Source of the DNA: Mesorhizobium sp. | GTDB taxonomy: Bacteria > Pseudomonadota > Alphaproteobacteria > Rhizobiales > Rhizobiaceae | Length of the DNA: 48,783 nucleotides | Assembly (NCBI GenBank): GCA_027492275.1 | Contig: JAPUFC010000037.1 | Span: forward strand, 1 to 48,783 | Reading direction: 5' to 3' | Shown: positions 42,866-48,783 of the stretch, one piece after another | Layout: each line of letters opens with the position of its first letter | How positions within the stretch are numbered: the stretch's first letter is position 1 | Position numbers and translations under genes: made by a program | The notes under the pieces: generated by a model | What the model was told of the DNA's origin: nothing | Databases searched by the model: none | Seen by the model: only the letters and a program-made list of their open reading frames with translations

Positions 42866-43021
42866 CTACCGGGCCGCGTTGGCCACGCGGTTGCCGGCGT
42901 TCTGCGTCGCGTCGACGGCGTTGGCGGCGTCGGCCCCGGCGCCCCGTATGGTGTTGGCGCAAGCCGAGGACAGAAGGGCCGCGCCGAGCAGCGCGATCAG
43001 GCCGAGACGTTTGGTGGTCAT
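42866..43021 (-). CDS. Entericidin A/B-type small lipoprotein
   Basis: The 51-residue lipoprotein begins MTTKRLGLIALLGAALL with the lipobox LSSAC, and the mature part is NTIRGAGADAANAVDATQNA, matching the entericidin-type pattern (CANTIRGAGxD). Entericidins are described as a toxin/antidote lipoprotein pair in enterics, but in alphaproteobacteria single copies are common and their role is unclear. AAAGGAGAGG precedes the ATG at 43021. Confidence 0.85.
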   Translation of the reverse strand: MTTKRLGLIALLGAALLSSACANTIRGAGADAANAVDATQNAGNRVANAAR

Positions 43022-43188
43022 GGGGGTCGTCCTCTCCTTTGCATGGACTGCCTCACGCAACGAAAAGGACGGCCTGGAGTTCCACCAGCGACCGCGCCGG
43101 CCCGGCAATTCATGAAACGGCCGGATTCCCTGAGGAAACGGAGAAAGAGGACGCGGGCGGAACCGCCACCTCGAAACGGAGACAATCA

Positions 43189-43755
43189 ATGCGCATCGCC
43201 GCCCTCGCACTGGCCCTGCTGGCCGCCTCGCCCGCCTTCGCCGACGGCGAGGTGCAGAAGCTCATGACCCCGGCCGACAAGGCGCGCCTCGACGGCTACG
43301 AGCAGACCCGCGCGAGCGCGCTCGCCGAGGCCAGGAGCGGAGATACCGGCGAGGTCGCGGAACTCGACGGGCTGCTGGCGATGCCCTCCATGTCCTTCGC
43401 CGGCTTCGACATGACGGGCGACTGGCGCTGCCGCACCATTAAGGCGGGCGGCATCTCCCCGCTGGTCGTCTACGGCTGGTTCAAATGCCGCGTCACCGAC
43501 GACGGCTCCGGCTGGAGGCTGGAAAAGCTGACCGGCTCGCAGCGCACCACCGGACGCTTCTACGACGATGGCGCGGACCGGCTGATCTATCTCGGCTCGC
43601 TGCATCTCAACGACGACCCGGCGATGCCCTATGCGAGCGGCGCCGACACGGACCAGATCGGCTATGCGTTCCGCACCGGCGACCGGCAATGGCGCATCGA
43701 ACTGCCGGCGCCGCGCTTCGAATCGAAGCTCGACATCCTGGAATTTCGCCGCTGA
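43189..43755 (+). CDS. Secreted protein of the DUF4893 type
   Basis: The 188-residue protein has a signal peptide (MRIAALALALLAASPAFA, cleavage before DGEV). The mature domain has a lone Cys pair (WRCRTIK, FKCRVTDDG) that may form a disulfide, and a Trp/Tyr-rich beta pattern (VVYGWFKCRV, DRQWRIELPAPRFESKLDIL). I recognise it as the DUF4893 family; no function is established. A GGAG-type site precedes ATG 43189. Confidence 0.75.
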   Translation: MRIAALALALLAASPAFADGEVQKLMTPADKARLDGYEQTRASALAEARSGDTGEVAELDGLLAMPSMSFAGFDMTGDWRCRTIKAGGISPLVVYGWFKCRVTDDGSGWRLEKLTGSQRTTGRFYDDGADRLIYLGSLHLNDDPAMPYASGADTDQIGYAFRTGDRQWRIELPAPRFESKLDILEFRR

Positions 43756-43896
43756 AGCCTTGAAAACAGACGGTCGGGCACGCAGCTTCCGGTGCTTGGC
43801 GCCGCTCCGTCACCAAAGCTTAATGGCGCGCGGTGATAATCGGTGGGCCGTCGCCGGGCGGACGGGCGACAATCGGAAAAGGAAGAAAGCGGCTTC

Positions 43897-44559
43897 ATGA
43901 GCGCCGACGATCACGGCTTCGACGTTTCGCCGGAGAGGACGCGGCCCCCGCGCCGCCGCCCGGCGCGGCGTCTGTCGGACCTGTTCGCGCAGCTCGCCCG
44001 CGACGCCGGCGACCACGTGTCCATCGCCGAGATCAGCGATGCGCTGGGCAAGCGCAGCTTCGCTCCCCTTCTGGTCCTGTTCGCCGCCTTCAACCTGTTG
44101 CCGCTGCCGCCCGGCGCCTCCGCCGTGCTCGGCCTGCCGCTGGTCATCATCGCCGGCCAGATGGTTCTCGGCAGCCGCACCGCCTGGCTGCCGTCCGTCA
44201 TCTCGCGCCGCTCGCTGAGCGCCGACCAGTTCCGCACGGTGATGGACTGGGTGCTGCCCCGCCTCGTCCGGCTGGAGCAGGTGATCCGGCCGCGCTACTG
44301 GCCGTTCTGGCGCCGTCAGGGCGACCGCATCATCGGCGCCCTGGCGCTCGTCCTGGCCATCATCGTGACGCTGCCCATTCCGCTCGGCAACTGGCTGCCG
44401 GCCTTCTCCACCGCCCTGCTCGGCCTCGCTTTGTCGGAGCGCGACGGCATCCTGCTGGCGATCGGCGGCGCGGTGGCGGTGGCCTCCATGGCGGTCGTCG
44501 CCGCCGTGATCGGCGCCGCCGGCTTCGCCGGTCAGGCGGCGTTGGGCATGCTGTTCTGA
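43897..44559 (+). CDS. exoD: ExoD family membrane protein
   Basis: This 220-residue protein has a basic N-terminus (PERTRPPRRRPARRLSDLF) and four to five membrane helices. The family marks are VSIAEISDALGKRSFAPLLV and AAFNLLPLPPGASAVLGLPL. ExoD was named for an exopolysaccharide and alkali-sensitivity phenotype in Sinorhizobium; its biochemical role is not known. GGAAGAAAG precedes ATG 43897. Confidence 0.88.
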   Translation: MSADDHGFDVSPERTRPPRRRPARRLSDLFAQLARDAGDHVSIAEISDALGKRSFAPLLVLFAAFNLLPLPPGASAVLGLPLVIIAGQMVLGSRTAWLPSVISRRSLSADQFRTVMDWVLPRLVRLEQVIRPRYWPFWRRQGDRIIGALALVLAIIVTLPIPLGNWLPAFSTALLGLALSERDGILLAIGGAVAVASMAVVAAVIGAAGFAGQAALGMLF

Positions 44560-44682
44560 AATCTCCGGACACCGGCGGTACGGCCATCGGCTTGCCTGCA
44601 TCCTGGCCACAGGAGACTGGCGGCAGGTAGGCTCAACGCCTATGATGAACAGCGAAAACGTAGCTACCCCAGGGGGTTGGCA

Positions 44683-45039
44683 ATGATGAAGCGCCGAACA
44701 AACCTGATTGCCATGCTCGCCCTCCTTTCGCCTCTGCCGATCATGTACCTGGCGCTATGGATCGCAATGGCGATTGTCTACCTTGTCACGGGCGAAGCAA
44801 AGGCGCAGCGGATTGTATCAAATGATTTCGTATACTACGCCTTTAGACTGGTCTTTTATATGTTTTTCAGCGGGTTATGTCTTGGAATCGTGTTTTGGTT
44901 CAACGCCATGCTGCCGGTTACCAGAAAATTGACCGGCGACACCGAATACTTCAGGTCTGGAGTGCGCTCCGTCCAACGCGTCGGATTGCTATGGCGCGAT
45001 TCCGAGTTCCGCCAAGCCGAGTCTACAGCCGTCGAGTGA
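44683..45039 (+). CDS. Small membrane protein of unknown origin (lower GC)
   Basis: The 118-residue protein has two or three membrane segments (IAMLALLSPLPIMYLALWIA; FRLVFYMFFSGLCLGIVFWF) and a polar C-terminus. I do not recognise the family. ATG 44683 is chosen because AGGGGG lies at 44671-44676; TTG 44677 and ATG 44686 are alternatives. Base composition is visibly lower in GC than the neighbours and A/T-ending codons (TTT, TAT, AAA) are common, which suggests recent transfer or weak selection. Confidence 0.65.
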   Translation: MMKRRTNLIAMLALLSPLPIMYLALWIAMAIVYLVTGEAKAQRIVSNDFVYYAFRLVFYMFFSGLCLGIVFWFNAMLPVTRKLTGDTEYFRSGVRSVQRVGLLWRDSEFRQAESTAVE

Positions 45040-45076
45040 CGGAAAAGCTGCTGGCACTCAAGTCCGGTCTGCCGCC

Positions 45077-45976
45077 TCAGAATTTCCCCGTCTCGCGAAA
45101 CACCTCGAAGGTCGCGCGGATATGCTCGGCCGCCGCCTGCACCGGCGCGGAGGGGTCGGACGCGACCACCATGCCGATAGCGTAGCTGCCGAGCTGCGGC
45201 AGCCCGTCCTGGTCGCCCAGCTCGACCAGATCCTCGCCGAGGAAGGAGCGCGGCAGCGGCGCGACCGCCAGGTCCGACAGCACGGCGGCGCGCTGCACGG
45301 CCGTATGCGCGCTCATATAGGCGACGCGGAAATTGCGGCCGCCCTTGCCCAGCGCTTCCAGCGCCCCGGCCCGCCAGGCGCAGCCTTCCTCCCACACGGA
45401 AATCGGCAGCGGGTCGCGCAGATGCGCGCTGCCGGCCCGCGCGCCAGCCCACACCAGCGGCTCGACGAACAGGGTCTCGGCCCCGTCGACGTGCAGCTTC
45501 GGCGAATGGTTGAACAGCATGATGTCGAGCTGGCGCTCCTCCATCCGCCGCCGCAGATTGATGCTGATGTCGATCACCACGTCGACCGCCACCGACGGAT
45601 GCGATTGCGCGAAGCGCCTCAGCACCGGCGGCAGCACGCGCTCGCCGTAATCGTCGGGGGAACCCAGCCGCACGATCCCGGAAATGTCGGGCATGATGAA
45701 CTTGGCGACGGCCTCGCGGTTCACCGCAAGCAGCCGCCGCGCATAGCCGAGCAGCATCTCGCCGTCGGGCGTCAGCGACACGGAGCGCGCGTCGCGCGAG
45801 AAGACGGCCCGCCCGAGGATGTCCTCCAGCTTCTTGATCTGCATGGACACAGCCGAGGGCGTGCGGAACACGGCGCTGGCGGCGCTCGTGAAGCTCCCCG
45901 TCTCGGCGATGGCGACGAAGGTTCGCAAGACCTCGAGGTCGAGCAGGGGAAGGGGATGGTTGAGCGGCGCGTTCAT
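45077..45976 (-). CDS. LysR family regulator (LrhA/VtlR-like)
   Basis: This 299-residue regulator has the LysR winged helix at residues ~11-70 (VLRTFVAIAETGSFTSAASA, SAVSMQIKKLEDILGRAVFS) and a C-terminal effector domain with RLGSPDDYGERVLPPVLRRF. The start at 45976 is the natural one. It is divergent from a DUF1127 gene across about 215 bp that holds an inverted repeat. Brucella VtlR and related rhizobial regulators control small DUF1127 genes; the same is inferred here. Confidence 0.88.
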   Translation of the reverse strand: MNAPLNHPLPLLDLEVLRTFVAIAETGSFTSAASAVFRTPSAVSMQIKKLEDILGRAVFSRDARSVSLTPDGEMLLGYARRLLAVNREAVAKFIMPDISGIVRLGSPDDYGERVLPPVLRRFAQSHPSVAVDVVIDISINLRRRMEERQLDIMLFNHSPKLHVDGAETLFVEPLVWAGARAGSAHLRDPLPISVWEEGCAWRAGALEALGKGGRNFRVAYMSAHTAVQRAAVLSDLAVAPLPRSFLGEDLVELGDQDGLPQLGSYAIGMVVASDPSAPVQAAAEHIRATFEVFRETGKF

Positions 45977-45985
45977 GGCGTAAAA

Positions 45986-46004
45986 TTCAATTTATCTGAT
46001 TGAA
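45986..46004. promoter_or_regulatory. Possible LysR binding dyad
   Basis: TTCAATTTATCTGATTGAA is an inverted repeat (TTCAAT-N7-ATTGAA) ten bases upstream of the LysR start. A second, partial copy (TTTGATTGAA) follows at about 46022-46031. The spacing and position suit autoregulation plus control of the divergent DUF1127 gene. Confidence 0.6.
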
Positions 46005-46190
46005 AGCATCATTTCATTTCGTTTGATTGAACATTATGCCGGCCGCATAGTCAACTCCGATGGTTCGCACTCCTCCGTGTCCTGTAACCGCGCGGAAACG
46101 GCGCGGCCGTCGCAGCGCACGAGAGCGGAAACGGGCCACGCCTATATCGGCGACGCCGACGAAAGCCGGCACGACAGAAAGGAAAAAGAC

Positions 46191-46367
46191 ATGTCCATCA
46201 TCTCATCCATCGGAAGGATCGCTTCCGATTTCAGCGCGGCGCGCGCCCGCTACCAGACCGAGCGGATGCTGCGCGACCTGCCCGACGACATCCGCAAGGA
46301 CATCGGCTGGCCGGACGCCCTCGACCCCCGGACGGGCCACGCCCGCCTGCGGGTCGCCGGCAGATGA
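46191..46367 (+). CDS. DUF1127 small protein
   Basis: The 58-residue basic protein has the DUF1127 core RMLRDLPDDIRKDIGWPDAL. Such proteins are abundant in alphaproteobacteria and have been linked to RNA turnover, phosphate metabolism and fitness in hosts. ATG 46191 follows AGGAAAAAG. A strong terminator follows at 46395, so it is a single-gene transcript facing the LysR gene. Confidence 0.88.
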   Translation: MSIISSIGRIASDFSAARARYQTERMLRDLPDDIRKDIGWPDALDPRTGHARLRVAGR

Positions 46368-46394
46368 AAACGCCTACAGACGCCGCCTCCCGGG

Positions 46395-46433
46395 GCCTGC
46401 CGCATGCGACGCATCGGCAGGCTCCGTTCTTTT
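46395..46433 (+). terminator. Terminator of the DUF1127 gene
   Basis: GCCTGCCG pairs with CGGCAGGC (46395-46402 and 46415-46422); the inner part ATGCG/CGCAT extends the stem. The tail TCCGTTCTTTT follows. Confidence 0.8.
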
Positions 46434-46592
46434 CGGGCGCGGCGTTGCAGGCCTTGCCGGGCCCCGCGCGGCGCGGATGCCCGGCCCCGCAGAATTCCCC
46501 GTCCCCAGCCGAATAAGCGTCCCTTCGCACTTGTTTCGCCGGAAGCGATTTGCTACACGCCGCGAGCCGGTCAGGTCCGGCCTCTGCGACGT

Positions 46593-46677
46593 GCGGTCGT
46601 GGCGGAATTGGTAGACGCGCAGCGTTGAGGTCGCTGTGGGGCAACCCGTGGAAGTTCGAGTCTTCTCGACCGCACCA
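46593..46677 (+). tRNA. tRNA-Leu (anticodon GAG), element insertion site
   Basis: The gene begins GCGGTCGTGGCGGAATTGG and has the class II long variable arm. The anticodon loop is TTGAGGT (GAG), the T-loop is AGTTCGAGTCT and the acceptor stem GCGGTCG pairs with CGACCGC, then A and encoded CCA (46675-46677). The 3' end is followed within 150 bp by a tyrosine integrase gene pointing away, so this tRNA is very probably the attachment site of an integrated element. Confidence 0.95.
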
Positions 46678-46822
46678 TTTTAGATCGCGACCAACATACC
46701 CAAGCCATTGAAAAGATTGCGGTTTTTGCAAGAGGCGCAGAAACCGGTTGCGTTTTTGCCTGCTATCGTGCCACTAATCGCGCCACGCGGCCGGACACAT
46801 CCGGCTTTTTCAAGGTGCGCGA

Positions 46823-48190
46823 ATGGGCCGAAAACGCAGCCGCCTCGATCCCGATCGATACCTCGCCTGGATCAACGGCAATGCGCAATACAAGCGCCGC
46901 GTGCCGACCGATCTCGCGCATCTGGATGCGCGCGCGCCGACCATCCGCATGTCGCTCAAAACCGATGACCTCGCGCTTGCCCGGCGCAAGCGGGACCATC
47001 TCGAGGCGGCCGACGATGCGCTCTGGGCGTCGCTGCTGGTCGACGGCGTCAACGATCCGGCCCGCCTGCGTTACGAGGCGGCCGTGCGGCAGGTCGAAGC
47101 GCTCGGCTATACGTTCCGCTCTTCCAGTGAACTTGCAGCCGGCGCCTACGAGGATCTGCGGCGGCGCGTGCTCGAGCTCGAAGCGCTGTCCAATCCGCAG
47201 CGTCCCGATCTGCGCGCCACCGTCGGCGCCATGGAGGTTCCGAAGACAACGATCAGCGCCGCCTTTGAAATCTATTGCGACGAGATCGTCGCCGACGAGC
47301 TGACCGGCAAGAGCCAGGTCCAGAAGGACCAGTGGAAGAAGGTTAAGAAGCGCGCGGTGAGCAATTTTATCTCGATCGTGTCCGACAAGGCCATCGAGGA
47401 CATCACCGTCGACGACGCTCGCAAGGTCTATCTGCACTGGCTGGCGCGCATCGCCCCAAAGGGGCTCAAGGCCACTGCCTCGCCGTCGTCCGGCAATCGC
47501 GACATAGGCAATCTGCGCGTGCTTCACAGCGCCTATTTCCGGCACATGGGCCAGCAGAACCGCCCGAACCCGTTCGACGGCTTCGGCTTCTCGACCAAGA
47601 AAAAGCGGTCGCGGCCGTCCATTCCGGCCGACTGGATTCGCGACAAGCTGCTCAAGAGCGGCGAGGCGCTTGCCGGTCTCAACGAAGAGGCGCGCGGCAT
47701 CCTGCTGATCATGATCGAGACCGGGGCCCGGCCGAGCGAGATCGCCAACCTGCAGCCGACGTCGTTCCGCATCTCGCACAAGGTGCCGCACATCGCGATC
47801 GAGCCGCGCGAGGATCCGGACGATCCGCGCGAGATCAAGACCGAGTCGTCGCGTCGGATGGTGCCGCTGGTCGGCGTGGCGCTCGCTGCTGCGGAGCGGC
47901 ATCACAAGGCAGGCTTCCCTCGCTACCGCGACCGCGAGAACGACCTGTCGGCGGCGTTGAACAAGTTCCTGCGCGCGAACGATTTGCTGCCGACCAAGGC
48001 GCACACGGTCTATTCGTTCCGGCATGCATTCGAGGACCGAATGAAGATCGGCGGCCTGGAGGATGAGCTGCGCCGCCTGATCATGGGCCATGCGATCGAC
48101 CGGCCGAAATATGGCGAGGGCGGCTCACTGGAGTGGCGGCGCGACGAGCTTATGAAGGTTGTGCTGCCGTTCGATCCGACAGTCGTCTGA
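46823..48190 (+). CDS. int: Tyrosine recombinase/phage integrase
   Basis: This 455-residue integrase has an N-terminal arm- and core-binding part (about 1-270) and a C-terminal catalytic domain. The first catalytic Arg is in IETGARPSEIANL, the second Arg-His in VYSFRHAFEDRM (the usual HxxR reads YSFR), the third His in IMGHAIDRPKYGEGG, whose Tyr is the likely nucleophile. The ATG at 46823 follows AAGGTG. Its 3' end overlaps the convergent 82-residue gene by about 40 bp. It would drive excision and insertion of the element at tRNA-Leu. Confidence 0.92.
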   Translation: MGRKRSRLDPDRYLAWINGNAQYKRRVPTDLAHLDARAPTIRMSLKTDDLALARRKRDHLEAADDALWASLLVDGVNDPARLRYEAAVRQVEALGYTFRSSSELAAGAYEDLRRRVLELEALSNPQRPDLRATVGAMEVPKTTISAAFEIYCDEIVADELTGKSQVQKDQWKKVKKRAVSNFISIVSDKAIEDITVDDARKVYLHWLARIAPKGLKATASPSSGNRDIGNLRVLHSAYFRHMGQQNRPNPFDGFGFSTKKKRSRPSIPADWIRDKLLKSGEALAGLNEEARGILLIMIETGARPSEIANLQPTSFRISHKVPHIAIEPREDPDDPREIKTESSRRMVPLVGVALAAAERHHKAGFPRYRDRENDLSAALNKFLRANDLLPTKAHTVYSFRHAFEDRMKIGGLEDELRRLIMGHAIDRPKYGEGGSLEWRRDELMKVVLPFDPTVV

Positions 48191-48398
48191 TGCGCTCATG
48201 CGCGGCAGCGATCGTTGCCTCGTTACCCTGGAAGGCGTCGCGCTCTCGCTCAATGCGTCGATAAATCGGCACGAGAAATTTAGCCATGTCGGGCCATTTC
48301 ACCATAAAGCCTGCGATAAGGTCGAGATGCCGTTCAAGCTCCGCCAGTGTCAGTGGCGGAAGCTCGCGCGTGGCCCAGCTCTTGCGCTGCCGTTTCAT
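48150..48398 (-). CDS. Hypothetical 82-residue element protein
   Basis: The frame reads MKRQRKSWATRELPPLTLAE and ends SDRTAAQPS; it is helical and charged (YRRIERERDAFQGNEATIAA). ATG 48398 overlaps the stop of the repeat gene by four bases (ATGA), a sign that both are real and coupled. The 3' end overlaps the integrase gene by 41 bp tail to tail. No family recognised. Confidence 0.6.
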   Translation of the reverse strand: MKRQRKSWATRELPPLTLAELERHLDLIAGFMVKWPDMAKFLVPIYRRIERERDAFQGNEATIAAAHERIRRLSDRTAAQPS

Positions 48399-48783
48399 GC
48401 GACCTCGATCGGCTTTCCGTCGGCCAAGCGGTAGAAGGTGTTGGGCTTGATGCCGTCGCGACCGGCGATGCCGGCCCAGACGTGCAGGATCTTGCCGTTG
48501 TAGGATTGGCGCTCGACCAGGAAGAGCGCGCAGCCTTCGGCGCCGCGCGCCTTGCCCTCAAAGCCAGATGCGGTAGCAGCGCCCTGCCATCCCGATGCGG
48601 TAGCTGCGCTCCGCTCTCCCGATGCGGTAGCAGCGCCCTGCGCGCCCGATGCGGTAGCAGCGCCCTGCCATCCCGATGCGGTAGCAGCGCCCTGCGCGCC
48701 CGATGCGGTAGCAGCGCCCCAGTCTCCCGATGCGGTAGCAGCGCCCTGCCATCCCGATGCGGTAGCTGCGCTCCGCTCTCCCG
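48395..48783 (-). CDS. Tandem-repeat element protein, C-terminal part (5' end outside the window)
   Basis: Read on the minus strand from 48781, the frame is open for 128 codons to TGA at 48397-48395. It starts in a run of nine-residue units of the form GxxGAATAS, where xx is WQ, AQ, DW or ER (the ER units read GERSAATAS). After eight units it continues GFEGKARGAEGCALFLVERQ and a compact C-terminal domain with HVWAGIAGRDGIKPNTFYRL, ending in KPIEVA. Similar GAATAS-type repeat proteins occur in prophage-like regions; their function is not established as far as I know. The frame is supported by the ATGA overlap with the next gene. The protein is probably long, since the repeats run off the window. 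Confidence 0.75.
   Translation of the reverse strand, partial: GERSAATASGWQGAATASGDWGAATASGAQGAATASGWQGAATASGAQGAATASGERSAATASGWQGAATASGFEGKARGAEGCALFLVERQSYNGKILHVWAGIAGRDGIKPNTFYRLADGKPIEVA
48567..48783. repeat. 27-bp tandem repeat, eight full copies, open at the window edge
   Basis: Each unit begins GATGCGGTAGC and is 27 bp: copies start at 48567, 48594, 48621, 48648, 48675, 48702, 48729 and 48756, and base 48783 begins a ninth. Copies 1, 4 and 7 are identical, as are 2 and 8, and 3 and 5; the pair 1-2 equals the pair 7-8 over 54 bp. Differences cluster in the last bases of the unit. The length is a multiple of three, so copy number can change without a frameshift. Confidence 0.95.

Larger units (their letters stand above)
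46678..48783. mobile_element. Left end of a tRNA-Leu integrated element (prophage or genomic island), continues past the window
   Basis: Immediately after the tRNA-Leu 3' end comes an intergenic stretch of about 145 bp, a tyrosine integrase, and two coupled minus-strand genes unlike chromosomal neighbours, one with 27-bp tandem repeats. tRNA 3' end plus integrase is the classic edge of an integrated element. The direct repeat that would mark the far end lies outside the window. Confidence 0.8.

Noticed and set aside
42866-43021. Entericidin toxin/antidote pair
   Set aside because: Only one lipoprotein gene is present; no partner found on either side.
48558-48752. Open frame with MAGRCYRIG repeats on the minus strand
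   Set aside because: Alternate frame of the 27-bp repeat, open only because the unit length is a multiple of three; it ends at the repeat edge, whereas the GAATAS frame continues into a conserved-looking C-terminal domain and couples to the next gene.
48567-48783. CRISPR array
   Set aside because: Units are directly contiguous 27-mers without spacers and lie in an open reading frame.

Overview
The window is a GC-rich chromosomal segment of an alphaproteobacterium. Gene content and order point to Hyphomicrobiales (Rhizobiales), most like the Mesorhizobium/Phyllobacteriaceae group. The pointers are a very-long-chain fatty acid lipid A cluster (acpXL to lpxXL), the run argS-SPOR-nagZ-scpA-scpB-tatABC-serS-surE-pcm-lipoprotein on one strand, a tRNA-Tyr/tRNA-Gly/tuf array, ExoD, a LysR regulator divergent from a DUF1127 gene, and an AztABC-like zinc importer. 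This assignment rests on reading the sequence and on known gene orders; no search was run.

Layout. 1-503: start of tuf with two tRNA genes upstream on the minus strand. 701-6290: rRNA methyltransferase, AEC transporter, a large secreted caspase-like/TPR protein and a secreted histidine phosphatase. 6420-11340: the acpXL-KAS-KAS-adh-lpxXL cluster that builds the very long acyl chain and puts it on lipid A. 11333-14769: L,D-transpeptidase, M20 deacylase and a LysM/M23 lipoprotein (cell wall). 14770-29760: a long minus-strand housekeeping run (dgt, argS, SPOR protein, nagZ, scpA, scpB, an inserted ABC ATPase, tatA, tatB, tatC, serS, surE, pcm). 29846-33959: erpA, xthA, a 31-bp perfect inverted repeat, a TerB-like gene, a TSUP transporter and cobQ. 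34282-38830: small unknown genes, an auto-regulated PadR gene, and an ECF sigma factor/transmembrane VWA pair, then RidA. 38960-41576: zinc ABC importer behind a Zur-like dyad. 41681-46367: small metabolic and envelope genes, ending with the LysR/DUF1127 divergent pair. 46593-48783: tRNA-Leu(GAG) followed directly by a tyrosine integrase and the edge of an integrated element carrying a gene with 27-bp tandem repeats.

Much of the window serves the envelope: lipid A acylation, LysM/M23 and SPOR proteins, L,D-transpeptidase, NagZ recycling, Tat export, an entericidin-like lipoprotein and ExoD. The points most worth following are: (1) the KAS pair in the lipid A cluster, where one partner has lost the catalytic Cys and looks like a chain-length factor, with no fabZ next to it; (2) the sigma factor/VWA membrane protein pair, where the VWA protein is placed and built like an anti-sigma sensor; (3) the 9-residue repeat protein in the tRNA-Leu element; (4) several compact operator palindromes (padR, erpA, zinc importer).
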